This document shows, piece by piece, positions 32,757 to 45,002 of a DNA stretch of 64,000 nucleotides. A model generated the notes under the pieces. That model ran no database searches. It was not told where the DNA came from and worked only from the letters and a program-made list of their open reading frames with translations. A program made the position numbers and the translations under genes. This DNA is from Manis javanica (Eukaryota > Chordata > Mammalia > Pholidota > Manidae), in the NCBI RefSeq assembly GCF_040802235.1, contig NC_133167.1, positions 47,360,001-47,424,000 on the forward strand, given 5' to 3'. Each line of letters opens with the position of its first letter. Within the stretch, counting starts at the first letter, position 1.

Positions 32757-34085
32757 TGATGCCGCATTCCAGGAGAAGTGATACTTAAGCTGAGACCTAA
32801 GAAATGAGTAAGTATCAGCCAGGTTAGGACTAGGAGTGAGTAGGAGGGCTTTCTATGCCAAGACCCTGGGACAGAAGGGAGCTGGGTGCACTGCAAGAGC
32901 TCAGAGATGGTGTGACCAGCGTGAGCGAGAGGAACAGAGTGATGCAGGCTGGGACTAAACCAACAGGCATGAGACAGAGCGCACTGAGTTTTGGAGGCCA
33001 GAGAAAGCAGCCTGCTTTTCTTCTGAGTGTAATAGAAAGTGACTGAAATGTTTGAAATGGAAAGTCACATGATCTGATTTATGGTTTTAAAATATCGGAG
33101 TAGAAGAATTGGTAGGTTGAGAGAGGTGGCCAAGTGTGGAAGCCAGAAGTCAGTTACGAGCCCTTTGCAGCTCCCAGGCAAGAGGGGATAGTAGCTTTGA
33201 CTACAGTGATGGACTTAAAATTGACAGGTCTTGAAGATAGATGGGCTGAGGATTATGGAATTCTATAAAAACAAAGAGAAAAAAAAACAATCATATAAAT
33301 GAACAGAACAAAAACAAACAGGTCTCTGGGATTTGGAATTTGAGCAATTGAGTGGGTGGAGGTGTCATTTTCTGAGATGGAGACTGAGGGCAAATGGGTT
33401 TAGGAAGGAAAAGAAAAAAATCTAGTTTTAGAAATGTTAAGTTTGAAGTGCCTGTACCATAACCAAAGAAAGATAAACAGCAGAAAACTCGATCAATAAG
33501 AAGTCATGGGCAAACTGGGAGTCACTGGTATCTAGCTAGGGAGAATGAATCATTTATCATCCAACCTGGGACACTCTTGAAAGTGGAAGGGGATGCTATT
33601 AAGAATTTTTGCTGGGGCAATAGGCATAAACAGGGCAACCCATGGGAGAGTATACAGTGAGAAGAGAAGGGGGCCTAGTACTGACTTCTGGAGAGTTTCA
33701 ATATATATCTTTAAGTAGTATGTGGAGGAGGAAAAACCAAACTACAGGCAGAAAGAGGAATTCCAAGAGAATGTGATGACATGGCAACTGAAAGAAGAAA
33801 GTAGTTTAAGAAGGAGAGACTGCAAAACTGAGTCAAATATGGCTAACAACAGCTCTGATAAGATTGAAGGGAAATGTCCATTGGATTTAGCAATGTGAAA
33901 ATCATTGATGACCTTAGCAAAAGTAGTTTGGGTGCACAGGTGGGTGCAAAAGCCAGAAGAGATTGAGTTGAATGAGTAGACACTGAGGAAGCAGACCAGA
34001 CAATGTGCACACAGCTCTTAGAAGAGTCTTGGCTGGAAAGGAGAACATTGAAATCTAACAGCAGTTGCAAGGGAATATGGGGTAA
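32757..34085 (-). mobile_element. Long L2 copy with reverse-transcriptase remnant
   Basis: The longest L2 in the window, about 1.3 kb in reverse orientation. Its 3' UTR side comes first ('gcattccaggagaagtgata', 'agtcacatgatctgatttat') and the coding side last. On the minus strand 33871-33918 reads AKVINDFHIAKSNGHF, matching the L2 reverse-transcriptase region just before the catalytic LDLSAAFDTVDH-like motif; the motif itself is destroyed or deleted. A roughly 60-base A-rich segment at 33262-33320 does not fit L2 and may be an insertion. The 75-codon minus-strand frame (33843-34070) is this remnant. Non-functional. Confidence 0.85.
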
Positions 34086-34184
34086 AGGTAGGGATGGGCA
34101 AATTTAGCATAACAGGCAGTAGAACGTATTTAAATGATAATAAAAATAATCCAGGAGAAATTATTCTAGTAGAATAAATCTACA

Positions 34185-34530
34185 AGAGTGTTTATAGTAG
34201 TTTGTTCATAGTAGCAAAAACCAAACATCTATCAACAGAAAAGAAGACACATACAGTATGGTATATTCACACAATGGAATATTATACAGCAGTAAAAGTG
34301 AATAAACAGTAAAAAGGAATGAACAATAAAACTATGTGAAATAGAAGGGAAAAGGAAAAATGATGAACGTGGTATTTTGGCTGATGGTCATCTCAGGTCA
34401 GGGAGGCAGGTGATGGGAAGATGGAGTGGAACCTGGGCCTAAAATGGAGATTATTTCAGCTTCCTGGTTTGTGTTTCAAGTGGTAAATTGCAGATACTTA
34501 CCACATTGTGAAAAATAAAAATACTTAAAC
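34185..34530 (+). mobile_element. Old L1/HAL1-type fragment
   Basis: 'tcatagtagcaaaaaccaaa', 'catctatcaacagaaaagaa', 'acacaatggaatattataca', 'gcagtaaaagtgaataaac' match the diverged ORF2-end pattern of old L1s. The part after about 34360 is less certain. Confidence 0.7.
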
Positions 34531-36440
34531 TCAAAAAGAAGACAGGAACAGAGCTATGTTAGGAGTGTGTTATGAATCACATCTGTTACTAATTTAGGTC
34601 TGTGTACCTGAGGTCCAGTGGCCAGAAGGGGGTGGAGGGAAGAACTCACTTCATCAGTTCTGCAGTGATGTCAAGACAGCTCACAGAATACTGATCACAG
34701 TTATCTGCAACATAATGGCTGAGGGGGAGGAAGGAAGACTGTGGCAAAGACAAGCAAAAGCTAAAGGGAAAAGTCCTTCTGTCTTTACAAGTAAGGCAGT
34801 TCAAGGCATTTTCTATAGATAGTAGAGAGCTACTGTATCCCCCTCAATTCTGATATTTCCTTGTATCTCTTTTTCTGGGCATCAGAGAATATCCAGTCCA
34901 CCAGTGTGAGCTGTTTGGGGATGGTTTGATTTTTCAAATCTATTATTCTCCTTGTTCCAATTATAGCAGCTACTTAATTGTCTCACATATGGTGAAATGT
35001 TCTTTGTAAAGTAATTTTATTAGTAATATTTCTACTGATACACAATATACCTATTATCATTATAACACACTCACTTGGCTCATAATTATTTCACTAATAG
35101 TTGAATCTCCAAAACCAATTAAGTAGTATTACTGAAACTAGATTTTGCCCTATTAAATGTTGTTTTCACTTCCCCCATGTGAGCTATTTTATTAAGTTTC
35201 CTTTTACTGAATTCACCAATGTCTTTTATTTATCAAGATCACATTGTATTTTAAGAACATCTTCCTAAATAATTTGTAATTGCTTACCTCCCCAATTTTT
35301 ATCATCTGTAGACTCATTCCATCAACGTACTTTCCACTTTCTCTTCCAAATGCTGCAGAAACATATGGGGGAAAAGACTGAAACAGACACTTGACTGTAG
35401 GCAAGTCAGAAGTTTGTTAGAGACAAAAGCAGAGAGGGCAGAGCAGCCTCACACAACTCATGTCTCACTGCTTGGTTAGCAGCTGCGACGCACTTGTAAG
35501 AAAACTCACGGTAGCTTGGCTTTTGTGCTGTCATTATAATGATTCCAGAATACTCTTCGGGCTGGGCAGGGAGTACCCTCTGATTTCCTAGGGGTATGTT
35601 AACCAAATGTTTTCCCTGGAAACAGATTTGCCACCCCCACTCCCCTTCCCCCAGGGATTCTCCTTCTGAGTAGAATCCGGGGCTCTGGGATGCAATGTTT
35701 TAAGCCTCAGCAGCACCATCACTATTCAGGCTGCTTCCTCAGACTGCTGGGCGCTCTCAGAGGAGGCAGGACAGCTGTCGGCCAGATTTTCAACTCTTCC
35801 TCTGGATTGTGATTAATTCAATGATTTGTTGATGTATTAACCTCTTCATTTATTTAGATAAGTATAGAGTCTAGCAAGCATGTAGTCGATTATGAGATAA
35901 GGTCTAGAAAATCCGAGCCAGCTGGCCACACCGTGCAGCTCTCATGACTCCCACCTCCCATACTGCATGGTTGCTTCCTCCCTTTGAGCAGAGAGGTAAT
36001 GATCTTGCAAGCCAAGACTTGTGATTTGTAAGATCCACTATTTTGGAACTCAAAGGCCAAGGCTTAAAGGAAATTAGTTCCAGAGTTCTTGCCAACAGAA
36101 AATTGGAAGGAGACTAGAAAAAAGCCAGACCACCCCATCTCCACAGAGAAAGTCTGTTCACACTCTGAGCAGGACTTTCATACAGAGGCAGAGAAAAGCT
36201 TAGACGCTGTGTCCTGCCTCACCATGGCTGAGTCCCCCACTGCTACCTACCTACATCATCCCAGGTAATCCCTTTTACCTGTCTCTACCTCAGTACCTTC
36301 ACTGGTCAGAAGGCACTTACTGTGTGGTTACTGTGCTACTGTGCTCACTGCTCTAGCTGTAAAGTTCTATTACAAAGTCAATTACAAAACCAGCAGCTAA
36401 TGACACCCTTCAACGTTCTCTTTAGAAACAGCCTAGTAAT
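34531..36440. other. Unique sequence
   Basis: About 1.9 kb with no gene. 35170-35340 has a faint CR1/L3-like phrase (cccaatttttatcatctgta) on the minus strand, too weak to call. No open frame exceeds 66 codons. Confidence 0.45.
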
Positions 36441-36545
36441 TGCTTATTCAAACAATATTTGTTGAGAGCTACTTTGTGCTAGAACTATGTACACACACTG
36501 CATGAGGTACTGGGAACAAAGGAAGGAAGGATGAACAAAACTACA
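36441..36545 (-). mobile_element. L2 3'-end fragment
   Basis: 'ttcaaacaatatttgttgag', 'agctactttgtgctagaact', 'gaggtactgggaacaaagga' give the reverse-complement L2 tail. Confidence 0.7.
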
Positions 36546-36564
36546 CTTTCCTGACGCCTGAGAC

Positions 36565-36835
36565 CGCCTTGCAACCCTGAGACTCCATGTCTGAGGATGA
36601 AAACCCTGTCGGGCCGGAGCTGGCAGAGGAGAAGAATGGAAGCAGCCCGGGCCACACTAATACCACTGAGTGGATGAAACAGTTCCTTCTCCAGGCTTCC
36701 TGAGCTTCCTGCCTCTACACTTCTGGTTATGTGAGATAATTAAATGTTTTATTGTTCAAGCCACTCTTGGTGGATTTTCTGCTTTTGTAGCAGAAGGCAT
36801 CCTAAGTGATACTTACTGTGTCTCCACTGTCAGCT
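36565..36835 (+). mobile_element. Retroelement 3' end, probably LTR (unclassified)
   Basis: The terminal pattern 'ggttatgtgagataattaaa', 'tattgttcaagccactcttg', 'gtagcagaaggcatcctaag' is one I associate with mammalian LTR tails; I cannot name the family. The upstream portion is GC-richer. The 118-codon open frame beginning here runs out of this tail into unique sequence and is not supported. Confidence 0.4.
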
Positions 36836-38154
36836 GCCCCAAGACCTTTTCTCACTGTTGGCTTCTGAGGTACAAACTATACTCGCTGGTATTCAGAGAA
36901 GGCTTTATCGGGCCCCTGACACTCTCCTGTGGTTTCAGAAGTACCAACCCCTTTCCATTTACCTCTGCCCAATATCTGTCCTCAGCAGGCTCTGAAACCA
37001 GCCCACAACCCCCAGCACAGGTATGACTGTGTCCTTCTTTCCGGCACCCACAAGCCAGTCTCTCCTGACGGAAGATTCTTCTTTCAACAATTCTTTATCT
37101 GAGTCCCTAAATATATCAGAACTTCCTTTTTCACAATATTTTAAACCATAAAATAAAAAATGACATAATCAATGCAAACAGTTTCACTTCACACAAAATG
37201 ATTTTGTTAGTAAGTCTATAAAGTTATAGGCCAGGGCAGATCCCAATACTAATGTTATCAAACTATAAAAAACAGAGTTGAAGATATCATTTGATAAGTG
37301 TATAATCTTGTCCTCAGTTCTAAGGGGAAGGTAATGAAACTTGAAAAATGCCAGTAGAGTTTGGCCAGAATGGCATTATTGTTTAGACTCCCTCATTTCA
37401 TCTTGCTCCCCTCTTATCCACACAATAATCAAAATTACCTTTCTGAAAGGTATATCTAACCATGTCTATATGAATTTATAACCATGAACAAAGAACAGAC
37501 AAGAAAGAAGTTTCTTTAAATCAGCTTAAATGTCATTCTGAGCCCCATAGTCAGACATGTGTGAAGAAATTCTGCCTCAGTGATGAATGTGGCTCCCCTT
37601 CCTTTGAATCAGGCAAAGACCTTGCAGGACTGAAGCTTCTTTGGTCTTTACCCAACAAGGCTCATGCCTGAAATGCCCAGTGTCCAAGGCTTCCTGTCCC
37701 TCAGAGTCTGAGGAACTGCTGTTCCTGTGACCTGGGGCCAGGCTGGGAGGCCCTCTGCTTAGCCAGGCTCACCTGGAGCATCTCTCGCCCACTCTTCGCC
37801 AGTGCAGGCCCAGACACCAACTCTCAGCAGGGTCAGGGAGGCAGGTGTGAGCTGGCTACTTCCAGAGTCCTCAAACTGCAAGTCCTTCCCAGGCTTAGAG
37901 AACTTACTGTCTCTCTCCAAACCCTCATAGGCTCCCTCTCCCCCAGCCCCACTCAAAGACAGGTATCGTTTCTTTTGTGAGCTTAATTTCTACAAAATCT
38001 AGAAATGCCTCTTATAATTAAGTAACTTCTCCTTCACCCACCTTCCATTGCCACCAAAAAGTCCTGAGTCAAGAGGACACAAGCACCAGCACTGCAGAAC
38101 TGAAGTAAGAAAGGAGAAATAAAGCCAGAGGGCAAGGGGTTCTAAAAGATTATC
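36836..38154. other. Unique sequence
   Basis: No gene or repeat recognised; 37600-37960 is somewhat GC-richer. Confidence 0.5.
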
Positions 38155-38290
38155 TCCACTTGAATGTATCACTCTTCTGTTTAAAATCCTTCAGTAATTT
38201 GTCATTGCTCTTAAGAAAAAGTCTCAACTCCTTAATATGGCCTACCAGGCCCACCTTCCCTTTTACCCACCTTGTCTGAACTGGGAGACC
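38155..38290 (+). mobile_element. L2 fragment
   Basis: Forward L2: 'ctgtttaaaatccttcagta', 'atttgtcattgctcttaaga', 'aaaagtctcaactccttaat', 'atggcctaccaggcccacct'. Confidence 0.8.
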
Positions 38291-38859
38291 CAAAGGGGTC
38301 TGACATCATCCCACCTCTCTAGCCTTATGATAAAGGGTGGTGTCAAATGCCCAGTGAGATGCTTGTTCCCAAAATATTCATGAAATTGTAAGATGTTAAA
38401 GGACTAACTACCCCACATTCTAAGACTAGGGACCCAGAACCCTGCTCTTTGTTATGGCCTTCCAGCTCCTCTAAGGGTTGCCAGAAATTTCTGCCCATAA
38501 CCCTAATGTCACTATCGCTACAACTAAGTAGTAAGACTGAGGACAGAGAAAGGTTGCATTTTGGAGAAGCACAATGTCTGTGAAAAGACTATCCCTTTCC
38601 TAAGCTAACTCTGGGGGCAGTAAAGGGAGTTATTATCACCCCTAATGTCAACAAGGGGCCAAAACAATTCAAAGAATAGGTGTGACTCCACCCTATAAGA
38701 GAAGAACTAACGACCATCCCCTCTCACCTGAAAGCCATCCCATTACTGAACCCTGGAACCACTAATATGGCTGAAATTCCCAGCAGGGCATATTTTCACC
38801 TTGTGGGGAACAAAAATCTACAAGTTTCTTGGGGGTAAGTGGACCAGAAGGAAGGTGAC
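38291..38859. other. Unique sequence
   Basis: No recognised repeat or gene between an L2 and an ERVL-like LTR. Confidence 0.45.
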
Positions 38860-39329
38860 TGAGTTTGAGAGAGAGAGAGAGAAAGAGAGAGAGAGTGTGT
38901 GAGAGTGTATATGTGTGTGTGTGTGTAAAGAGATTTTTTAAAAGGGAATTGGCTCATGTTTTTGCAGAGACTTGACAAGTCCAAAGTCTGATGGGAAAGC
39001 CAGCAGGATAGAGACTCAGAAAAGAGTTGCAGTTCAAACCCAGAGGCCATCTGCCATAGAACCAGGCAGAGCCTTTTGCAGATGAAGTCCAAAAGCAGGC
39101 TGCCCCAGAATTCCCACTTGCTCAGGGGATGTCAGTCTTTTTTTCTATTCAGGCCCCAGCTGACTGTATGAGGCCGCATTATGGAGGCAATCTGCTTCAC
39201 TCCAAGTCCACTGATTTAAACGTAAGTATCATCTAAGACCACCCTCATAAAAACATCTAGAATAATGTTTGACCATATCTGGGCATCATGGCCCACCCAA
39301 GTTGATACATAAAATTAACCATCGCAACA
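38860..39329 (-). mobile_element. ERVL-type LTR (MLT2-like), minus orientation
   Basis: Reverse complement of the family seen at 8445 and 15937: '(GA)n', 'gggaattggctcatgttttt', 'caagtccaaagtctgatggg', 'gaggcaatctgcttcactcc', 'aagtccactgatttaaacgt', 'catctagaataatgtttgac' and the end 'cataaaattaaccatcgcaa'. Confidence 0.88.
38867..38927. repeat. (GA)n / (GT)n compound microsatellite
   Basis: A (GA)n block followed by a (GT)n block inside the LTR, where this family carries an intrinsic low-complexity tract. Confidence 0.9.
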
Positions 39330-39344
39330 TTACTTCACCAAAGA

Positions 39345-39515
39345 GTAGGAATGTCTACTCATTTTGTGGCAGCCCAAGATAAGCCTTGCACGGAAGTTCC
39401 CTGGTTATTAAAACTACCACCTACCAATCTGGTGTGGTCTACCTCTTTCTTGGGACTCTCCCTGCCGTCCGTGTAGTGGTGGGGGGGCAGTTTTCACCTG
39501 GGGAACTCCCAAGAT
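39345..39515 (+). repeat. Unclassified interspersed repeat, copy B
   Basis: Colinear with 28062-28232 (see that entry). It follows the ERVL-like LTR directly, so it might be part of an older element into which the LTR inserted. Confidence 0.65.
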
Positions 39516-40929
39516 TATGAACCAACATGGGTAATAAAGGAAGGAGACCAGGTCATGACACTGACACCCCAGGAGCCACTATCCCAGCCTGGACTTGTGT
39601 CATTCCAGACTCTTTATTTCTGAGTGAGAAATAGACCTTATTTTATTTAAACTACTGTTATTTCTCAATCACTATAGCTGGACCATATCCTAATTAATAG
39701 ACCCCATTGGACCATAAGCTCTAATATCGAGATCAAATATTAAGTTTTGCTGAAATCTCACCAGAAATATTAGGTCAGCAAATGGGCAGGAGACTAATCT
39801 GGCTGACTGGACAAATTAATCAATTCTTTACTTAAGACACGTATCAAGTTTCTTCCTTGTCCCTACACTGATTTCTGACCAGAAACCAGGAACCCAAAAA
39901 AGCCAGTTTGTAAGCAAAATTTCTGCGATTTTCTTTATTAGCAAATGAATCTGCCTACAAATTCCAACTCCACAATTCACTGCTTTTCATCTGTAAAATT
40001 CTGGATTTGCACCACCACTAGCAATTTTTGAGATGTAAAACCTATAGGAGCATAGTCAGCTTTTCTAAAGTCCCTCTACTGAAACTGCTCCATCCATTGG
40101 GAAAAGTCTATTTAAAACTGGATCACGTAGAAAAGATCCCACATCCTGTTTTGGCTGATGACCTTCACCAGATGTGGCTTAACTGGTTCTATCCCCAGGG
40201 TTTCCTGTGAGTTGAGAGTTAGATTCCCAAGTCAATAACATAATTAATGTTAATTAGTCTCAAGTTTGACTTTTTGACATGCATACCTCATAAGTAGTGG
40301 CGTCATATCGGAATATACCTCTTGTCTGGTTTTCTCACTTTTAATGATGCTAAGGTTGATCAGACCATTCAGTTTATCTAATGCCTTCATATTTGTTGAT
40401 CACCATTATCTGCATAAGTTATTTCATTAGAGCTTGCAAAATAATATTTTCCAATTTGTTATTCCTTCTCCAGTAGGTGAAATTCATCTGTACAGAAAAC
40501 CTTCCCCTCATCAACCAACACTGTTTGATTGCCTGAAAAATAGTATTTACCAGAAAGCCAAGGTGAATATTTAATTCTTTTCTTTTAATTATCAATTTTC
40601 AGAGTAATGAGCCATGCCCTGGCTCCACTTGTTCTTAGTCAACCCAAAAGAACCCAAGTACAGCATATTCATCATTGCATTGGCCATGAATATTCATGAG
40701 TGCTCAGCCACTGCTTTCATTGCTCTCGGCAAGACCTGTTCCCTGACTCTATTAAGCCTTTCTTTATGCTTGAGGAGCTTGTGGGCTGAAGCAAAACAAA
40801 AGGACTAAGCAGGGCCGGTTTTCGCTAATGTTGTAAAACAGATGCCTTCCTGCTTCTCTGCTCAACACCCTGCTTGGTTATCCCTCCTAATTCTTGGTTC
40901 TCTTAAAATGCCATTTGATGAACAACATC
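39516..40929. other. Unique AT-rich sequence
   Basis: No gene or interspersed repeat recognised. Confidence 0.5.
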
Positions 40930-41112
40930 AACATAATGTAACCCTCTGAGTGATAATGATGCGTCAATGTACTACTCTGGCAGTGGATGTTAATGGGGGA
41001 GGCTGCTCTTGGGGTGGTGACATGAAGTATATGGGAAATCTTTGTACCTTCTGTTCAGTTTTGCTATGAACCTAAATGCCTCTAAAAATATATTCTAAGA
41101 AATAAATGGATT
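40930..41112 (+). mobile_element. Old L1 (L1M-type) 3' end
   Basis: 'gatgcgtcaatgtactactc', 'gtggatgttaatgggggagg', 'tatatgggaaatctttgtac', 'ttctgttcagttttgctatg', 'aacctaaatgcctctaaaaa' match an old L1 3' UTR in order. Confidence 0.82.
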
Positions 41113-41429
41113 ATTTTATTGGCTTCCCAGAGCTGTCTGTATCCTCACCCCTTCTAAACCTGCTTCATTATGTCATGCCTGATGCCCCCCAAATTACTCC
41201 TATTCCCATCTAGGTACAAACTCTTGTAATGCCCACTTCCTTATTTCAAGTGTCAATTTATATTAATGCACAATGGGATTTTAGAATGGAGTATTTAAGA
41301 AACATGATGTTTATCACCTGAAACTATGCTAGAAATGTTCCCAAAGCCCTTTGAATTATACTTTTCACATCACATTATAATTATGATAAGTTTGTTTTAC
41401 AGTCATCTAGACTGTGGTATTCTCAAGTG
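41113..41429. other. Unique sequence
   Basis: No gene; possibly decayed L2 continuous with the tail at 41430, but not recognisable. Confidence 0.4.
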
Positions 41430-41525
41430 TAGGATTTCATCTTACCCCTCTTTATACCCTGAAGCACCTACCATGGCTTCTGACCCATAGTAGGAGCTCA
41501 ATAAATATTTTGAGTGAGAAGAATA
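41430..41525 (+). mobile_element. L2 3'-end fragment
   Basis: 'ccctgaagcacctaccatgg', 'tagtaggagctcaataaata' and 'gagtgagaagaataaatg' form the L2 tail. Confidence 0.7.
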
Positions 41526-42851
41526 AATGATTTTCCACTTAATAAAATTAAGTGCTGTGTATTATATACATAGAAATTTATACCAGAGCTTGGGATCGAA
41601 AATAAGAAAGGAGAAACCACCCTCTGATCATTAATACTTCAGCCATAGACATTGTAGGCCCTAGAGAAGGAAAATGCAGAAATGGAATGGTGTCTCAGAG
41701 TGTCTGCACCTGTTTAGAAATTGCACAGTTGAATTACAGCTATCAAAAGATGATACTGTTTAGTACCATATGGATGTTTACTTAAAGACAATGCCATTCA
41801 CATCAGCTAGCACTCTAATCACTGAACACTGGAACAATTCAAAGTAATGATATACCATTTCTTTTACTTTATTTCTCTAAATCTCCCAGATTATCCTATA
41901 ACTACAAGAGGTATAAGAAAATTAATCATGCTACGTTTTAGCATTTCATTTCCTTTCATCCTGTAATACCTCTAACAATAAATCTCGAACCTGATCTATC
42001 TGCATATTCTCCCTGAACAATTTTTAGAAATTTTTGTTTAATTTAGGAAATACTTAGTATTTTTTGCCAACTCTCCTCTCATGAATGTGGAGGTACAATG
42101 TTTAGGCCATCTTTCAATGATACCTAGAAATACAGCCATCACTGCTAAACTATGTTTATTATAATTTCTAGATGTTTGACTCAGTATCAAGCTCCATATT
42201 TCCATTTTAATTGAGGTTGGCTACTGAATTCATGCAAATCTTTGTTGAGTACACTAATTTATACAAACCTAGACATACAAAAGGAATATGATGGAGATAG
42301 TGTCATCACAGCAAAGAGGTTATTATTTTCACTCTTAATTGTGCAAGGAGGCCACCTCCCATTGTACGTGCAGATTTAAATCCTTAATAGATAATCTTCA
42401 ATGTCAACTTGGAGTTGAGAACAAATATTTTTATCTGACCATGCCCTGGCATTACCAAACACAATATTCTAAGTATTGTTTAATCTCCTACAGATCAAAT
42501 TTATAAGACAAATCTTTGTTAATCTGAACTTTCAGATCTGTGTAACTTATTTCTTTTCATTACACTTTTAAATCACTAGTGAGTCATCCTATAGAGCCCC
42601 TCACTGCAAGCCACAGGAATGGCATGCCGTCCGTTCTCCTCTGCCTTTTGGCTCTGCATTCCATGTAGGGGGTACCAGAGTTCTCTGCCTTAGCATCTGC
42701 CAAACTAAGATTTGCCTCCATTCTCCAGACCAGACCTTTCTGATTATTTCATTCTTTATTTAGTCAGAGTGAGGCAAAACTTAAAAGTTATCGAGAAAGA
42801 GATCAGTCAAAAGATTGTGCTTTCCCTATCAAATCCAATGCCAAGCAACAT
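41526..42851. other. Unique AT-rich sequence
   Basis: No gene or interspersed repeat recognised. Confidence 0.5.
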
Positions 42852-42951
42852 TTGCTTACTTTACTTTTTAAATGTGGTTATTAGAAAAATCTAAAATTAC
42901 CTACATGGCTGACATATGTGGCCTGCATTGGATCTCTGATGAACAGCACTA
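42852..42951 (+). mobile_element. hAT-Charlie MITE end (same family as 22715)
   Basis: 'ttactttactttttaaatgt', 'ggttattagaaaaatctaaa', 'attacctacatggctgacat', 'gatgaacagcacta'. Supplies the right end that is missing from the copy at 23155-23320. Confidence 0.75.
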
Positions 42952-43621
42952 ATCTAGACACCACTCTTTCTGTCCCTGCCCTCCCCTGAAGGTAGGGTTC
43001 TTTCAACCATCCATGGAGTCTGAGCTTCAGAACTGGCCTTATCCGCTATGTGTTGGGAATGTAGGGCAGAAGAGGTCCCCACAACTTGCAGCTGAGCCTG
43101 TATGAACACAAACCTACCTGGGCAGCGTGCCAGGTGAGGAAATGGGAGTTGCTCGGACCTTTTTATTACATTCCCTGGGACAGAAACATTTCCTATGGCC
43201 TCATTATGATACCCCATCACTCAGTTACATCAGCTCAGATGCGGGGATTTTTCTCAGAAACATAAAAAGCAAATGAGCATTTGAAGGGGAAGGATTAGAT
43301 AGGAACTTTGCCAAAATCACATGTGTTCCTCCTTGACATATGCCTCATCTGCATCTTGGAAGGGGATGCAGAGGTAGGTAAACCTGGCCCAAGAAGTGTA
43401 GAGCAGCTGTACAGTCAGCTAATGGCACCCATTTTCATTAGATACAGAAATGGTCACATGATGATCCTAGAAAATGTAGGCACCCATCAAAGGGGATTTT
43501 TCTAAGTGTCTTCCATGCAAGGTTAGTTGATTTCCCACAATGAAGAGGCCAGCACTATGTCATATGCACACTAGGCTCTAAATATCTTGGCAAAGGGAAC
43601 ACTGTACATCCTTTTTCAGAG
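42952..43621. other. Unique sequence
   Basis: No recognised gene or repeat; short open frames on both strands are unsupported. Confidence 0.5.
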
Positions 43622-43745
43622 GTCTCCAAAAACAGCTAATTATCAAGATTACCTGGTAAAGAGCTTTCAAAGACCACAAACCCAATCAGGATCTCTGGGG
43701 GTGGGTTAATATGAACCAATGGTCAGAATCTGAAGGTACTCACAC
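43622..43745. mobile_element. Possible MER5/MER20-type hAT fragment
   Basis: 'caagattacctggtaaagag', 'ctttcaaagaccacaaaccc' and 'aggatctctgggggtgggtt' resemble the MER5/MER20 interior; termini are not clear. Confidence 0.45.
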
Positions 43746-43821
43746 TTCCTTCTGGCAAAGAGAAAATCTTAAGAGAATGAAATGAGAGGCCAGTTTCTGC
43801 ATTTTGATTCTCTGATGAATT

Positions 43822-43851
43822 TTTGTGTGTGTATATATATACACATACATG
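43822..43851. repeat. Short (GT)n / (TA)n microsatellite
   Basis: tgtgtgtgtatatatatac followed by acatacatg. Confidence 0.75.
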
Positions 43852-44639
43852 CTGTTTGGGCGGGGGGTTGAGTAGAACATTATGCTAAGAAATAAAATAA
43901 AATTTGGGTATGTTAATGAACATGTATACCATAGAATGATTCACGGATTCTACTCACTATGTTTATAGTACATAATATATGCAAACTATATTAATTTTTA
44001 GACATTTAGAGACATAAATTCTATGTGCTGTTCTTATAGTATTTTTAAAATACACTGGTGCACATTATGATTCTGTTCTTAAAATCAATGCCTAAGGATG
44101 TGGTATCATCTCTGGAAGACACCAGCTCCTTGTTGAAGGTCAGAGAAGCAGAATATCAGACAGAGTGAGCATCTCTTTTTTTTATCCATCTGCTGCCCTA
44201 TTTTCGTTGTGAAAATGTTCTCCCCTGTCCCGTGTGATACGGCAGGAAGCGTCAGTTACAGGGCCTTTCCTGACATACGACCACATGAGTGGGCAAGTGA
44301 ACCCAGCCTGGCCAGTGACGATCTTCCAATCTGCCGTTGGTCCACACGGGGTCAAACAAGACCAGTTCCCCAAGTAGAGGCTAGTATACGGACTCTACAT
44401 GAGTGCTCCTCTCTCTCTATGGTTGTGACCTGGGAGAGCCTTGAAGTTTAGACGTCTTCCATGTCCTTTCACTCTTTCGCAGTTAGGAAGCAGCCATAGT
44501 TTGGTGTGACTGGACCAAGTCCCAGCGGCAGAGATGGGCTCAAAGTGCCATACGTGTCATCTGACCCTCCTGGCCACAATGATTGGTCCCATCCATGGAA
44601 TGTGGCTTTCTGTTTAATGGCTGAGGTAAAAGAGGACGC
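43852..44639. other. Unique sequence, CpG raised at 44210-44560
   Basis: No gene recognised. The many CpGs at 44210-44560 (gtcccgtgtgatacggc and others) may mean a younger or decayed mobile element. Antisense-overlapping open frames (44209-44451, 44182-44373) are not supported. Confidence 0.4.
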
Positions 44640-44945
44640 CCCTCTTGTCCTGGACAATATGGTGTACCAATGTGATAGATGACGCTGCTATGGCCAATTG
44701 CTTATCTGAGAGAAGTCAGTGTGAGAATGTAGTCAACATGAAGGGACAGGGTCAAACCAGAGACCTGGAGATAGAGCCTTGATCAAACCTCTCTTGAACC
44801 CTAGCAACCTCTCAGCCTCCCAAGTGCGACCGCTAGTTTTGTTAAGCCATGTAACTACTTTGTTATTTAAGCCAGTTTAATTATATTTTCCTTTATTTGC
44901 CCCTCAAAGCTCTCAAACTGATGAAGAACTTAGTGCTAAGAATGA
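44640..44945 (+). mobile_element. Decayed retroelement 3' end, probably LTR (unclassified)
   Basis: 'agagacctggagatagagcc', 'ttgatcaaacctctcttgaa', 'atttaagccagtttaattat' follow the same tail pattern as 36565-36835. The 5' boundary may lie further upstream. Confidence 0.35.
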
Positions 44946-44989
44946 AGAAATAAACCTCTAAAAGGTAGACTCGGCTGAGAGGATGAGGA

Positions 44990-45002
44990 CCAGCAGGGGG
45001 CA
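44990..45002 (+). promoter_or_regulatory. Strong CTCF core motif
   Basis: ccagcagggggca matches the CTCF core CCASYAGRKGGCA at all 13 positions, using the commonest base at most variable positions, and is followed by gtg. It lies outside recognised repeats. The best sequence-level candidate for a functional site in the window; occupancy is inferred. Confidence 0.65.
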
